Below, piece by piece: positions 16,702 through 25,945 of a DNA stretch of 64,000 nt. Position 1 is the stretch's first letter; the number at the start of each line of letters is the position of its first letter. This stretch comes from Macellibacteroides fermentans. Its GTDB lineage: Bacteria; Bacteroidota; Bacteroidia; Bacteroidales; Tannerellaceae. Position numbers and translations under genes: made by a program. The notes under the pieces were generated by a model that worked only from the letters and a program-made list of their open reading frames with translations, was not told the DNA's origin and made no database searches. Where the stretch lies: the NCBI RefSeq assembly GCF_013409575.1, contig NZ_JACCCY010000003.1, positions 310,001 through 374,000 of the forward strand. Reading direction: 5' to 3'.

Positions 16702-16974
16702 ATGACTATTTTAAATATTGAGGAGAGTGCCTTTGAATTGATGATGGCACGTTTTGAGGCTCTTGCCCAAAAGGTGGAGCAGCTATGCAGCAATGCCGGC
16801 GACAAAAGAATGAAGGAGTGGTTGGATGCTACGGATGTATGCTTTTTGCTAAACATCAAGAAACGGCAGTTGCAGAACTACCGTGACAGCGGTAAGATTG
16901 GCTTCTCTAAAATCGGCAACGTGATAATGTATCGCCCCGACGATGTTATAAATCTACTTAAAAAAGCAGAGTAA
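16702..16974 (+). CDS. helix-turn-helix (MerR/excisionase-like) protein
   Basis: 90 residues. The C-terminal half (WLDATDVCFLLNIKKRQLQNYRDSGKIGFSKIGNVIMYRPDDVINLL, quoted here only as landmarks WLDATDV, RQLQNYRDSGKI and MYRPDDV) is the winged HTH_17 fold of excisionases and small element regulators. The N-terminal 40 residues form a likely coiled coil. It ends 2 bases before the next HTH gene and shares its promoter. Likely role: recombination directionality or transcriptional control of the mobilizable element. Confidence 0.8.
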   Translation: MTILNIEESAFELMMARFEALAQKVEQLCSNAGDKRMKEWLDATDVCFLLNIKKRQLQNYRDSGKIGFSKIGNVIMYRPDDVINLLKKAE

Positions 16975-16976
16975 CG

Positions 16977-17276
16977 ATGTCGGAGATTATTACACAAAAG
17001 AGCGAGAGAGTAACAAGGTTTCTCTCCACTGTTGACCGTATGACGGAGGCATTGGACAAGCTATCCGATAGCTATGCTCCACGATTTGGCGGTGAGTATT
17101 ATGTTTCAGATGTCGAGCTGACAGAAAGGCTTAAAATCAGTGACCGAACCACCCAAGAGTGGCGAAGTAGTGGTAAGATTGATTACATCCAATTTGAGAG
17201 AAAGGGCAAAGTCCTGTATCGAGAATCGGATATTCAAAAATTCCTCGAAAAGCACTACCTAAAGGCATGGCAGTAA
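16977..17276 (+). CDS. second helix-turn-helix (excisionase-like) protein
   Basis: 99 residues with the same HTH_17 design as the preceding gene (YVSDVELTERLKISDRTTQEW, then GKIDYIQFERKGKVLYRESDI). It begins immediately after the preceding stop codon. Tandem small HTH proteins of this kind are common in Bacteroides mobile elements, where one may act as excisionase. A strong terminator follows 50 bases later. Confidence 0.8.
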   Translation: MSEIITQKSERVTRFLSTVDRMTEALDKLSDSYAPRFGGEYYVSDVELTERLKISDRTTQEWRSSGKIDYIQFERKGKVLYRESDIQKFLEKHYLKAWQ

Positions 17277-17323
17277 GTTTTATCCAGATTAGAGGGAGCT
17301 TGAAGCTGCAACATTAAAAAAAG

Positions 17324-17368
17324 AAAAGCGATGAACCGAGATTGAAAAATCTACCGTTCATCGCTTTT
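17324..17368 (+). terminator. intrinsic terminator after the HTH genes
   Basis: A perfect 13-bp stem, AAAAGCGATGAAC (17324-17336) with GTTCATCGCTTTT (17356-17368), followed by GTTTTAAGTTTTT. Confidence 0.85.
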
Positions 17369-17388
17369 GTTTTAAGTTTTTATCCGTC

Positions 17389-17535
17389 ATATCGGTCGCC
17401 CTTGCTGCTATGGCATTCTTTGGATTTTGGGGCAGAATATGCAAGCCTTGAGCTTTGCTCAACCCTTTAGGGCGTGGGCTTGAATTTTCTGAAACGAAAT
17501 CTTCCCTTCGCCATAGTTGCAAGGGTGGCCGATAT
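17389..17535. repeat. 147-bp imperfect palindrome with nested hairpins
   Basis: The outer arms 17389-17414 (ATATCGGTCGCCCTTGC..) and 17510-17535 (complementary, ending GGTGGCCGATAT) match at about 22 of 26 positions. Inside are CAAGCC/GGCTTG, TTGAGC/GCTCAA and CCCT/AGGG pairs. The region is noncoding and lies between a terminator and a minus-strand gene. It could encode a folded RNA, be a small MITE-like insertion, or hold recombinase sites. No function is supported by sequence alone. Confidence 0.55.
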
Positions 17536-17537
17536 GA

Positions 17538-17906
17538 TTAATTGCAAAAATTATCTTTCGCTTTCATCTCATTGATCCCAATGTAAATTGGTTGGGTATT
17601 GCCCTGCATCATCTTTCGCATTATCCATCTGCGAAAGACCTCGGCTTGTGCCGATTGAATCCAAAAAGCAAGAGCCACAACCATATCCAGCCCGTGATAG
17701 TCCGGCACAACATTGCAACCAACCAACGTTGCACCGTTGGTGCAGTCAGCCATTACAATATTGGTTTTTAAAATCGCACGTATGTTGGAACGTATTGTCG
17801 GGATCATTACCTCGAACAATTCGGCAATCTCAAAATCACGCATCTGTACATTTGCAGGCACGCTTACCGTGTCATTATCGCTAATTGTTACAATACTTCT
17901 TTTCAT
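17538..17906 (-). CDS. RhuM-like (truncated) mobile-element protein
   Basis: About 122 residues from the Met at 17906, overlapping the end of the integrase gene by 26 bases. The N-terminal MRDFEIAELFEVMIPTIRSNI looks like a small HTH, and the C-terminal VVPDYHGLDMVVALAFWIQSAQAEVFRRWI corresponds to the LDMI-(x)-RS-(x)-FRxW core of RhuM/virulence-RhuM proteins, which are normally about 300 residues. It is therefore a short relative or a truncated copy. Function unknown; such genes are frequent passengers of Bacteroides integrated elements. Confidence 0.55.
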   Translation of the reverse strand: MKRSIVTISDNDTVSVPANVQMRDFEIAELFEVMIPTIRSNIRAILKTNIVMADCTNGATLVGCNVVPDYHGLDMVVALAFWIQSAQAEVFRRWIMRKMMQGNTQPIYIGINEMKAKDNFCN

Positions 17907-19194
17907 ATCTATCTCTAAATTCAAAATAGTTATACTCAGCCACTATCGGCATATCCTTATCTTCAAAAACCTTAAACTTCCTTTTACAGCTCCCCGCTAT
18001 TCGTTTCATGTCATCGCCAACCTTCTTGTTGCTCATGCGAGCGTAGATTTCGGTGGTTTTTAGATCCTTGTGTCCCATCATCTTGGCGACAGTCTCAATA
18101 GGCACATCATTGAGCAGAGTAATCAATGTTCCAAAATTATGGCGGCTTTGGTGGTACGAAATAGGCTCTTTTAGGCCGCATAATTTTTGCATCTTACCCA
18201 GATTCTCATACATTGTAGACCACGTAGTCATATTGAATAATCTATCGCTTTTGCGCTCACTCCGATATTTTTCAATAATCTTCAAAGGAATTTCCAGCAG
18301 AGGAACATAACACTCTGTACCCGTCTTCTGCCGTTTGAAAGAGAGGTATTTATCCCCTTTATTGTTAATGCCTATATTTTTATCCGTCAATTTTACAACA
18401 TCCGAAAACGAAGTGCCTGTAAACGTGGAGAAGATAAACATATCACGGCTAAAACACAAGGCTTTGGATTTAATCTCTGTTGTCATTAGCTTGTGCAAAT
18501 CATCTTCTATTTGGTGGCGACATTCTGGTGGTACAACCTCAAACTTGTATCCTAAAAATGGATCTTTACGGAGCGTACCTTGATTTATTGCACGTTTAAT
18601 AACTCGTTTTAGAGAAATGGCAACTCCATTAGCAGTATTTATTGACAATCTCTTTTCACCTCTTAAAAAGAGCATCAGGTCCTCTAAAAATCTTAGATTC
18701 AATTTGATTAGCTCTATATCCTCTACATTATATTGAGCTTTTACAAAATCAGTGATATGGTTAATGGCGTAGTGGTACATCAGAAAGCTTTTCTCCTCTC
18801 TATTAACCCCAACCATCTGTTTGTATTGCTCATTATGCTCCCTAAAGAGTTCAAGCAACATATTGGTTTTCTGTCCGATATTACAAACACTGTTTTTAAG
18901 AAGCTCTGCCGTTACATATCCTTGCTGCTTAATATAATCTTTGTGGTAGCCAGCAATGGCATCTGTTAGCTCCTGTAATTGGTTGTTGATTTCCATTGAT
19001 TCACGCTCTCGTCCTTTAAGACGATATCTTTTAGCATCCCAGAGAGTAGGATTAACCTCTATCTTTGTGGAGAACTGAACCATCTCACCACTAACAGATA
19101 TACGCCCCATAACAGTGGTGGTGCCATTTTTCTTAATTCGTCCTTTGTTGATATAAAACATCACAGCAAAAGTGTTATACTTTACTTTTTCCAT
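17881..19194 (-). CDS. tyrosine recombinase (site-specific integrase)
   Basis: 437 residues: an arm-binding N-terminus (VMFYINKGRIKKNGTTTVMGRI), a SAM-like core-binding domain at about 110-210 and a catalytic domain from about 230. HxxR is HQSRHNFG, and MMGHKDLKTTEIYARM gives the second His and the nucleophilic Tyr. The usual first Arg position reads FTGTSFSDV, with Ser instead of Arg, the same substitution known in IntDOT of CTnDOT. It ends 1 base before the following integrase gene. Two tandem integrases often act together in Bacteroides mobilizable elements. Confidence 0.9.
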   Translation of the reverse strand: MEKVKYNTFAVMFYINKGRIKKNGTTTVMGRISVSGEMVQFSTKIEVNPTLWDAKRYRLKGRERESMEINNQLQELTDAIAGYHKDYIKQQGYVTAELLKNSVCNIGQKTNMLLELFREHNEQYKQMVGVNREEKSFLMYHYAINHITDFVKAQYNVEDIELIKLNLRFLEDLMLFLRGEKRLSINTANGVAISLKRVIKRAINQGTLRKDPFLGYKFEVVPPECRHQIEDDLHKLMTTEIKSKALCFSRDMFIFSTFTGTSFSDVVKLTDKNIGINNKGDKYLSFKRQKTGTECYVPLLEIPLKIIEKYRSERKSDRLFNMTTWSTMYENLGKMQKLCGLKEPISYHQSRHNFGTLITLLNDVPIETVAKMMGHKDLKTTEIYARMSNKKVGDDMKRIAGSCKRKFKVFEDKDMPIVAEYNYFEFRDRYEKKYCNN

Positions 19195-19195
19195 A

Positions 19196-20422
19196 TTATA
19201 AGTTTGCTAAATGATACTTTCCGTTGATGTTTTTGGCGAGTCGCTTCATATCACTATCCACTTTCTCGTATGATATTTGAGCATAGATACGAGTGGATTT
19301 TACCGTGCTATGCCCCAGCATTCTACTCACGGTTTCCATCGGAATGCCTTGAGACAGAGTGACAACACTGGCGTAGCAATGTCGGGCCGTATGAAAGCAC
19401 AGACATTTATCTATACCGCACATTTGTGCTATCTTTTTTAGGTGTAGATTGGTCTTTACATTACTCAACATTCTGAATACGTGTTCGCCATCGGTTGAGC
19501 CCCTATATTTGTCAATCAATTTTATAGGCAGGTCTAATAGAGGGACGTGAAACTCAATGCCTGTTTTGATACGTTTAGAGTGAATCCATACCGTCCCATC
19601 AACATTTGTTGCAAGGTCGCTATATTTCAGATTGCGAATATCACTGAAAGAGATGCCAGTGAAAGCAGAGAATAAAAATAGGTCTCGAACCAAATACCTG
19701 CTCGGAATATCAAGAGGTGTAGTCATAATCAGTTCAAGTTCCTGACGTGTTAGGGTCTTAGGCTTTGACTCTTCGCCCTCACTGCGGAATGATATAAAAG
19801 GATCAAAGACAATTACATCATCAGTAATTGCAGATTTAACCATCAGCTTAATTTTGCCGATTATACTGACAACGCTATTGGGTTTGAACTTTCGCTCTAC
19901 ACGTAGGTAGTGGTCGAATTTCTCAATGAAAGAGTAATCTAGTGCACCAAATGAAATGTCTTTAAGATTGTATTTTGCTTTTAGAAACTCCTTCAAGTAT
20001 TTAAAGGCGATACGATATTGGTCACAACTCTTTGCTTTTAGGTTGACACCAACACGCTGAAGCATCATTTTGTGTAATTTATCACAATAGCCGAGCAGGG
20101 ATTCTTGCCCAGATGCCATACCTTGAAAGGCTACTGCAACCTCTTTCGGGGTGGCTGTACCTTTTCGCTCAATTAACTCTTCGTGGCTCGCATGAATAGA
20201 TACCACAATCTTATCTAAAGCACGGTTTAGGTCAGTGGCAACCTTGCTTTTTCCTAATGCCCTTGCTGCCTTAATATCCCATAGGGATATAGGAACACTT
20301 AATTTTGCACTAAATTGTGCCATCTGTTTGCCGATGGAGATGCGCCCCATAATTGGAACGGTTCCATCCTTTTTTATCTCTTTGTGTCGGAGATAAAAAC
20401 TAACTTTTAGTTCTTCGCTCAT
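19196..20422 (-). CDS. tyrosine recombinase (site-specific integrase), element-end copy
   Basis: 408 residues with the same domain order as its neighbour. The landmarks are FYLRHKEIKKDGTVPIMGRI (arm-binding), FTGISFSDI (Ser at the Arg I position), HTARHCYAS and MLGHSTVKSTRIYAQIS (catalytic Tyr). It is the first gene transcribed inward from the right end of the element, the usual position of the integrase next to the attachment site. Identity to the second integrase is moderate by eye, so they are not a recent duplication. Confidence 0.9.
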   Translation of the reverse strand: MSEELKVSFYLRHKEIKKDGTVPIMGRISIGKQMAQFSAKLSVPISLWDIKAARALGKSKVATDLNRALDKIVVSIHASHEELIERKGTATPKEVAVAFQGMASGQESLLGYCDKLHKMMLQRVGVNLKAKSCDQYRIAFKYLKEFLKAKYNLKDISFGALDYSFIEKFDHYLRVERKFKPNSVVSIIGKIKLMVKSAITDDVIVFDPFISFRSEGEESKPKTLTRQELELIMTTPLDIPSRYLVRDLFLFSAFTGISFSDIRNLKYSDLATNVDGTVWIHSKRIKTGIEFHVPLLDLPIKLIDKYRGSTDGEHVFRMLSNVKTNLHLKKIAQMCGIDKCLCFHTARHCYASVVTLSQGIPMETVSRMLGHSTVKSTRIYAQISYEKVDSDMKRLAKNINGKYHLANL

Positions 20423-20667
20423 AATACTGAATTTTACTGTGATTTTTACGTCACAAAATTACTTTATCACGAGTAGGAGAACGCTATCAAGATATACGCA
20501 GGATGGCGAATAGCAATCTTAATATCAAACAATTAGCTGTTTTGAATTGCGCCATATTGCATTCCGAAAAACTGCTAACACAATCGTAACGTAACTACTT
20601 CGGAAAACCACTAAAAACTGCATTTTTACCACTTAGCAACCTGTTGCGATCTTCTGCGTATAACGCA
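20423..20667. other. right end of the mobilizable element, probable attachment-site region
   Basis: About 245 noncoding bases upstream of the integrases. At the far side are two short palindromes: GCAAC/GTTGC (20636-20647) and TGCGT/ACGCA around ATA (20655-20667), right where GH123 coding sequence resumes. Tyrosine-recombinase crossover sites are often such short inverted repeats. The matching left-end copy was not found in the window, so the core is not proven. Confidence 0.4.
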
Positions 20668-22449
20668 TATTATCAACCATTTACCCCAATTCTCGCTCTA
20701 TTGCATTTTGCGGTTGTTATCTGTCTGGTCACCAACGGGCAAGAAACCAGAAACATACTAACGGGCGATTATACCGAGCTAACAGACACAAAGCTGGTTG
20801 ATAAAGAGGCCTGGGATAAACAACCGGGTAAACCTCAACTCAGCTGGGGATCAACAGACGTAAGATACAGTAAGCTGAATGTTCCTTCGGTAAATAAAAC
20901 ACAACGTTTGCGGATTTCAGGCTGGAAAGGCGAGCGTGTAAATGCACAAGCTATTCTGTGGACGACCAATAACCTTGAGAAAGTAAGCCTATCGGTATCC
21001 GACCTTACCAACGGGAAATCGGTTATTCCCGCGTCGGTTATCCGGACTAACTTTGTACGTTATGTTATGACAGACGAACTCAACAAAGATGGAAAAGGCG
21101 GTTGCGGACACCGTCCTGTTAAAGCCGATTGGGACTCGTCTGTTGTTGCCGATGTATTGGATATCATCAAGGTAAAGGACGTAAACGCCCGTTCTGCCCA
21201 GCCAATTTGGATAAACACATGGATTCCTGAAAATACAAAACCAGGCGTATACAAAGGCACGGTAACCCTTACTTACAATACCTCGTCGGCCCTCACCCTC
21301 AATCTTGAAGTAGAGGTTCTAAACCGGACCTTACCTGCACCCAAAAACTGGGCTTTCCATTTGGATTTGTGGCAAAATCCCTATTCGGTTGCCCGATACC
21401 ACCAGGTTCCGCTATGGAGCAAAGAGCATTTCGATGCCATGCTTCCGGTAATGAAGACACTGGCCGATGCCGGACAAAAAGTAATTACCACCACCATTAT
21501 GCACAAACCCTGGAACGGACAAACGGAAGATCATTTCGACAGTATGATCTTCAGAATGAAAAAGATGGACGGAACCTGGGAATTCAGGTACGATGTTTTC
21601 GATAAATGGGTGAATTTCATGATGAACGAGGTAGGAATAGACAAACAGATAAACTGCTATACCCTAATTCCCTGGGCATTGCGCTTCGATTACTTCGACC
21701 AGGCCACCAACCGTATTCAATTTATTGAGGCAAAACCGGGAGATAAGGCATACGAGGACTATTGGGGACCGTTTCTGAAAGATTTTGCCCGACATCTGAA
21801 ATCGAAAGGATGGTTCGACAAAACTACTATCGCCATGGATGAAAGAGGACTAGATGCCATGCAGGAGGCTATTAAGGTGATTAAAAATGCAGATCCTGAC
21901 TTCAAGATATCGCTGGCAGGAAATTACCATCCGGAGATAGAAAAAGATTTATACGATTTATGTCTCGCCTTCGGACACAACTTCCCGGCCGATGTGAAAG
22001 CCAGAAGAGATAAAGAAGGTAAAATAAGTACCGTGTACACCTGCTGTGCCGAAGCCTTGCCAAACACATTCACCTTCTCTCCTCCGGCAGAGGCAACCTG
22101 GATCGGCTGGCATGCCATGGCCGGAAACTATGACGGTTATCTACGCTGGGCCTACAACAGCTGGACCAAAGAGCCCTTGCTGGACTCCCGTTTCCGGAGC
22201 TGGGCTGCGGGCGACTGCTACATTGTATATCCGGAAAACAGATCAAGCATCCGTATGGAAAAACTGATCGAAGGAATTCAGGACTACGAAAAGATAAACA
22301 TTCTGAAGGAAGAATTCAAGAACAAGAATAACAAGAGCAAGCTTGAAAAGTTGAATACCCTTGTTTCTTCATTCACCCCCGAAGGTCTTACCAAGGCTGA
22401 TCCTACCCAGGCGGTTCAACAGGCAAGAACGGAACTGAATAAATTCTAA
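20644..22449 (+). CDS. GH123 family glycosidase (beta-N-acetylgalactosaminidase-like), start codon lost
   Basis: About 590 residues after a hydrophobic signal-peptide core (PILALLHFAVVICLVTNGQE). The N-terminal beta-sandwich (residues about 50-240) and the catalytic barrel correspond to the GH123 N and catalytic (former DUF4091) domains. The adjacent Asp-Glu pair needed for substrate-assisted catalysis is in TIAMDERGLDAM, near residue 400. No ATG is in frame between the stop at 20587 and the mature part; only a TTG at 20644 is available, inside the presumed element end. The insertion probably separated the gene from its start and promoter. The catalytic part is intact. Confidence 0.82.
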   Translation: MRSSAYNAYYQPFTPILALLHFAVVICLVTNGQETRNILTGDYTELTDTKLVDKEAWDKQPGKPQLSWGSTDVRYSKLNVPSVNKTQRLRISGWKGERVNAQAILWTTNNLEKVSLSVSDLTNGKSVIPASVIRTNFVRYVMTDELNKDGKGGCGHRPVKADWDSSVVADVLDIIKVKDVNARSAQPIWINTWIPENTKPGVYKGTVTLTYNTSSALTLNLEVEVLNRTLPAPKNWAFHLDLWQNPYSVARYHQVPLWSKEHFDAMLPVMKTLADAGQKVITTTIMHKPWNGQTEDHFDSMIFRMKKMDGTWEFRYDVFDKWVNFMMNEVGIDKQINCYTLIPWALRFDYFDQATNRIQFIEAKPGDKAYEDYWGPFLKDFARHLKSKGWFDKTTIAMDERGLDAMQEAIKVIKNADPDFKISLAGNYHPEIEKDLYDLCLAFGHNFPADVKARRDKEGKISTVYTCCAEALPNTFTFSPPAEATWIGWHAMAGNYDGYLRWAYNSWTKEPLLDSRFRSWAAGDCYIVYPENRSSIRMEKLIEGIQDYEKINILKEEFKNKNNKSKLEKLNTLVSSFTPEGLTKADPTQAVQQARTELNKF

Positions 22450-22455
22450 TAAATA

Positions 22456-22499
22456 AACAGAAAAAGGAATTATCTATGTTGATAATTCCTTTTTCTGTT
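22456..22499. terminator. bidirectional intrinsic terminator
   Basis: A perfect 19-bp stem (22456-22474 with 22481-22499) around a 6-base loop, with A-rich and T-rich ends. It serves both the GH123 gene and the convergent Spy-like gene. Confidence 0.9.
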
Positions 22500-22504
22500 T
22501 TATC

Positions 22505-22873
22505 TCATCTACCTCCACGGGGACCTCTGTTCCCTTGCATCTGTTTTTCCTTTTCCTGGAGTTGTTTGAATTGCTCTTCGCTCAGAACCGCTTTAAGTTT
22601 CTCGTCACGTTCCGCACGAAGGGTCTTCATTTTTTCAAACATGGCCTGCCGGTCACCGCCCATTTTCTCACGCTCACTCTGCATCTTGCTCCTGAATTCA
22701 TCCGAAATCTTCTGATACTCGGCTGCCTGCTTCTCATCCAGCTTCAGTTCGGAGATCATCCGCTCCTGCATAGCCTTCATATCCGCACCTCTCCTCGCTG
22801 TTCTGTTTTCCTGAGCAATCAAGACTGTGGAGCTCAGAAACAAAATCAAAAACAAACCAATTAATTTTTTCAT
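22505..22873 (-). CDS. Spy/CpxP-like small periplasmic protein
   Basis: 122 residues from the ATG at 22873; the TTG two codons earlier was not used. A signal peptide (MKKLIGLFLILFLSSTVLIAQ) precedes a highly charged, entirely helical protein rich in Glu, Lys, Arg and Met. Its LSEEQFKQLQEKEKQ near the end resembles the LTxxQ repeat of Spy/CpxP. It is divergent from the barrel gene at 23088. A periplasmic chaperone or envelope-stress role is inferred from the fold type only. Confidence 0.65.
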   Translation of the reverse strand: MKKLIGLFLILFLSSTVLIAQENRTARRGADMKAMQERMISELKLDEKQAAEYQKISDEFRSKMQSEREKMGGDRQAMFEKMKTLRAERDEKLKAVLSEEQFKQLQEKEKQMQGNRGPRGGR

Positions 22874-23087
22874 ATCCAATTCAATTAAAAGTTATTGAAT
22901 AAATTACACATAAAGTACAGACTGATTCTTTATCAAATAGTTTAAGCCCGTATAAAAGAAAAAACAGACAGCAGTGAATCTTAAACGTAAAATTGTTAAT
23001 TACAAAAAAAACGAAGTTTTAGTATTAAACCAAATTAAATTAATAATGTCTATCTATCCAGAACAAAAATTGTTAAGACTAATAATT

Positions 23088-25892
23088 ATGAAACTGGGAA
23101 AAATCCTTTTGGTGTTGATTGTAGTACTCTTTACGTTGCCAGCTATGGCACAAACGGGAGTCACTGTTACAGGTAGAATTGTTGAACGAGGAAATAATCT
23201 CCCGGTCGAACAAGCAACTGTAAGATTACTGACAGGCAAAGACAGCACCTTGGTAGGAGGTGTGGTAAGTTCGGCAAATGGTAATTTCACGCTTAAAAAT
23301 ATAAAAGCCGGCAGCTATCTGCTGCATGTAACCTTTGTAGGATTCGAGCCTACCTATCAGCCTCTGCAGATTACAGGGAAGGTAAATCCTGTTAAGATAG
23401 GCAATATCGAACTTACCGATGGAGCTATCCAGCTGGGCGAGGCTGTTGTAGTTGGGAAAGCAAACGAAGTTGTGGTAAGAAACGATACGGTTGAATATAA
23501 TGCCGACTCGTACAAAGTTACCGAGGGCTCCGTTCTGGAAGATCTGTTGAAAAAGATGCCGGGCGTAGAAATTGCTTCAGACGGTAAAGTTACCGTAAAT
23601 GGCAAAGAGATTAAAAAAATCATGATAGACGGAAAGGAATTCTTCTCGGACGATCCTAAAGTAGCCTCCAAGAACCTTCCCGCAAAGATGGTAGACAAGG
23701 TTCAGGTGCTGGATAAGAAATCGGATATGGCGATGATGACCGGCTTCGACGATGGCAACGAAGAGACCGTAATCAATCTTACCGTAAAACCGGGGATGAA
23801 ACAAGGATGGTTCGGGAATGCTTTTGCCGGATACGGAAGTGAAAAGCGCTATGAAGGGAATGCCATGGTAAACCGATTTATCAACAATGATCAGTTTACC
23901 TTTATGGGAGGACTTAACAACACAAACAATATGGGGTTCAGCGACCTTGCCTCAACCATGTTCGCCGGTATGGGAGGCGGTGGCCGCGGCGGATTCGGCC
24001 GGTTTGGAAGTGGAAACGGAATCACATCTTCCGGAAATGCAGGACTGAACTTTAGCAAGGAATTCAACAAAAAAATGACATTGGGCGGTAATGCCAGATA
24101 TTCTCATTCCGACAATGATGCAGAAAGCATCAGTAAAACCCAGAATATATTCCAGAACGACAGCAGTTCCTACTACAACGAGAGCAATATCAGCCGTACT
24201 AAAAGCGACAACGTGGGACTGAATCTTCGTATGGAATGGAAGCCGGATACACTTACCAGTATCATTTTTACTCCGGATATGAGCTATAGCCGGAACAATA
24301 CCTTCGAAAACGTAGACTTCGAAACGCTGGACGATACTCAAAACAGGGTGAATAAAGGAATTTCAGAATACAGATCCAATGGAGAAGGGGTAAACCTCTC
24401 GGGCCGACTTGAATTCAGCAGGAAGCTTAACAATGCAGGCCGCGTATTCAGCGCCTCGCTTTCCGGAGGCCTTGAAGACACCTATAATACGGGTATAAAC
24501 TATTCCAATACCGAATATTTTCAATCTTCCAACCCGTCTGAGGTGATCGATCAGAAATTCCGTTACGACAATACAGGCTTCAATTATCGCGCCTATGTTT
24601 CATGGGTAGAACCCATCGGACGCAATAATTTTATTCAGGCAACCTACAGTTTTAGTCAGCGTAACCAGGAATCCCTTAAGAATTCGTATATTCTGGGAGA
24701 AGACGGAGCCTATTCCGTACTGGATACGGCTTACAGCCAGAGTTACAAGAATCACTTTATCAACCAACGAGCCAGTCTGAGTTTCAAGGCACAACGGGAA
24801 AAGTATAATTATACCATCGGTTTGAATGTTGACCCGTCGTACACGAAGAGTATCAATTTTGTTGGCGACATTAATTTGAATGAGTTGAAACGGAGTGTGG
24901 TTAACCTGTCTCCAATGGCTCAGTTCAATTATATATTCAATAAACAGACCAATCTGCGTATCAATTACAGCGGCCAGACAAGTCAGCCCAGCATGACGCA
25001 GTTGCAGCCGGTAGCAGACGTTTCGGATCCGTTGGTTACAGTTATCGGTAATCCGGACCTGAATCCGCGGTACACAAACAACCTGTTTCTAAGATTCCAG
25101 AAATTTATTCCGGAAAAGCAGACTGCATTCATGGTATTTGCCAACGGAAGTTACGTTATAAATGACATTGTAAGCTATACCACCTATCAGGGAACCAGCG
25201 GTAAGCGACTCACTACTTATAAAAACGTGGATGGAAATTACAACGGGAACCTTCGTGCCATAATAAACACGCCGTTGAAAAATAAAAAATTCTCGGTAAA
25301 TTCAATGACGATGCTTTCTTATTCCAACAATAAAGGATTTATCAACTCGGACGAAAATACCAGCAAAAGCTTTACAGTAATGGAACGTGCGGGTATTGAT
25401 TTCAGATCAAATGTGGCCGACTTCGGACTAAACGGAAATATCCGGTACAACAATGTTACCAACTCCTTCCAGGCGCAGAACAACCGAAGAACCTACAACT
25501 ACGGAGCAGGTGCAACAACAACGTTATACCTTCCGCTTAATTTTAAGATTGAAAGTGACATCAATTTCTCTACCAACTCCGGTTATTCAGCAGGTTACGA
25601 GCAGGAAGAGTGGTTATGGAATGCGTCAGCCTCCAAAACATTCCTGAAAAACAATCAGGGAACCATCCGGTTTAAGGTGTACGACATCCTGCAACAGCGA
25701 AGCAACATCAGCCGTAACGTAACTGCCAGCAGCATCACCGACTCACAATACAATACGCTGAACAGTTACTTCATGGTTCACTTTATATATCGTTTCAGTA
25801 TATTTAAAGGTGGAGCCACCCAATCGGATGCTCAAATGGGACCAGGCAGAGGCCGGGGCGGACATATGGGACCTCCTACGCGACACTTCTAA
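23088..25892 (+). CDS. outer-membrane beta-barrel protein (OMP_b-brl_3) with CarboxypepD-reg-like domain
   Basis: 934 residues from the ATG at 23088, where a clean signal peptide begins (MKLGKILLVLIVVLFTLPAMAQ); the frame extends 38 codons upstream without a signal and was rejected. Residues about 25-110 are a carboxypeptidase-regulatory-like beta-sandwich, about 120-230 a plug-like domain (DNTVEYNADSYKVTEGSVLE-like, ending MIDGKEFFSDDPK). The rest is a barrel of the OMP_b-brl_3 type, related to TonB-dependent receptors. A Gly-rich loop (GMGGGGRGGFGRFGSGNG) lies near residue 290, and the C-terminus is again Gly/Arg-rich. No SusD partner follows, so it is not a classical glycan-uptake pair. 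Confidence 0.85.
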   Translation: MKLGKILLVLIVVLFTLPAMAQTGVTVTGRIVERGNNLPVEQATVRLLTGKDSTLVGGVVSSANGNFTLKNIKAGSYLLHVTFVGFEPTYQPLQITGKVNPVKIGNIELTDGAIQLGEAVVVGKANEVVVRNDTVEYNADSYKVTEGSVLEDLLKKMPGVEIASDGKVTVNGKEIKKIMIDGKEFFSDDPKVASKNLPAKMVDKVQVLDKKSDMAMMTGFDDGNEETVINLTVKPGMKQGWFGNAFAGYGSEKRYEGNAMVNRFINNDQFTFMGGLNNTNNMGFSDLASTMFAGMGGGGRGGFGRFGSGNGITSSGNAGLNFSKEFNKKMTLGGNARYSHSDNDAESISKTQNIFQNDSSSYYNESNISRTKSDNVGLNLRMEWKPDTLTSIIFTPDMSYSRNNTFENVDFETLDDTQNRVNKGISEYRSNGEGVNLSGRLEFSRKLNNAGRVFSASLSGGLEDTYNTGINYSNTEYFQSSNPSEVIDQKFRYDNTGFNYRAYVSWVEPIGRNNFIQATYSFSQRNQESLKNSYILGEDGAYSVLDTAYSQSYKNHFINQRASLSFKAQREKYNYTIGLNVDPSYTKSINFVGDINLNELKRSVVNLSPMAQFNYIFNKQTNLRINYSGQTSQPSMTQLQPVADVSDPLVTVIGNPDLNPRYTNNLFLRFQKFIPEKQTAFMVFANGSYVINDIVSYTTYQGTSGKRLTTYKNVDGNYNGNLRAIINTPLKNKKFSVNSMTMLSYSNNKGFINSDENTSKSFTVMERAGIDFRSNVADFGLNGNIRYNNVTNSFQAQNNRRTYNYGAGATTTLYLPLNFKIESDINFSTNSGYSAGYEQEEWLWNASASKTFLKNNQGTIRFKVYDILQQRSNISRNVTASSITDSQYNTLNSYFMVHFIYRFSIFKGGATQSDAQMGPGRGRGGHMGPPTRHF

Positions 25893-25911
25893 AAAAAGAA
25901 ATACATTCCGG

Positions 25912-25945
25912 AAAGGGATTTACCTGCCTGCAGGTAAATCCCTTT
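25912..25945 (+). terminator. intrinsic terminator after the barrel gene
   Basis: A perfect 16-bp stem (25912-25927 with 25930-25945) around a 2-base loop, followed by a run of T. Confidence 0.9.

Noticed and set aside
17389-17535. Invertible promoter controlled by the nearby recombinases
   Set aside because: The arms are imperfect, enclose only 95 bases, and no promoter pointing at a gene is visible inside. Kept only as a structured repeat.
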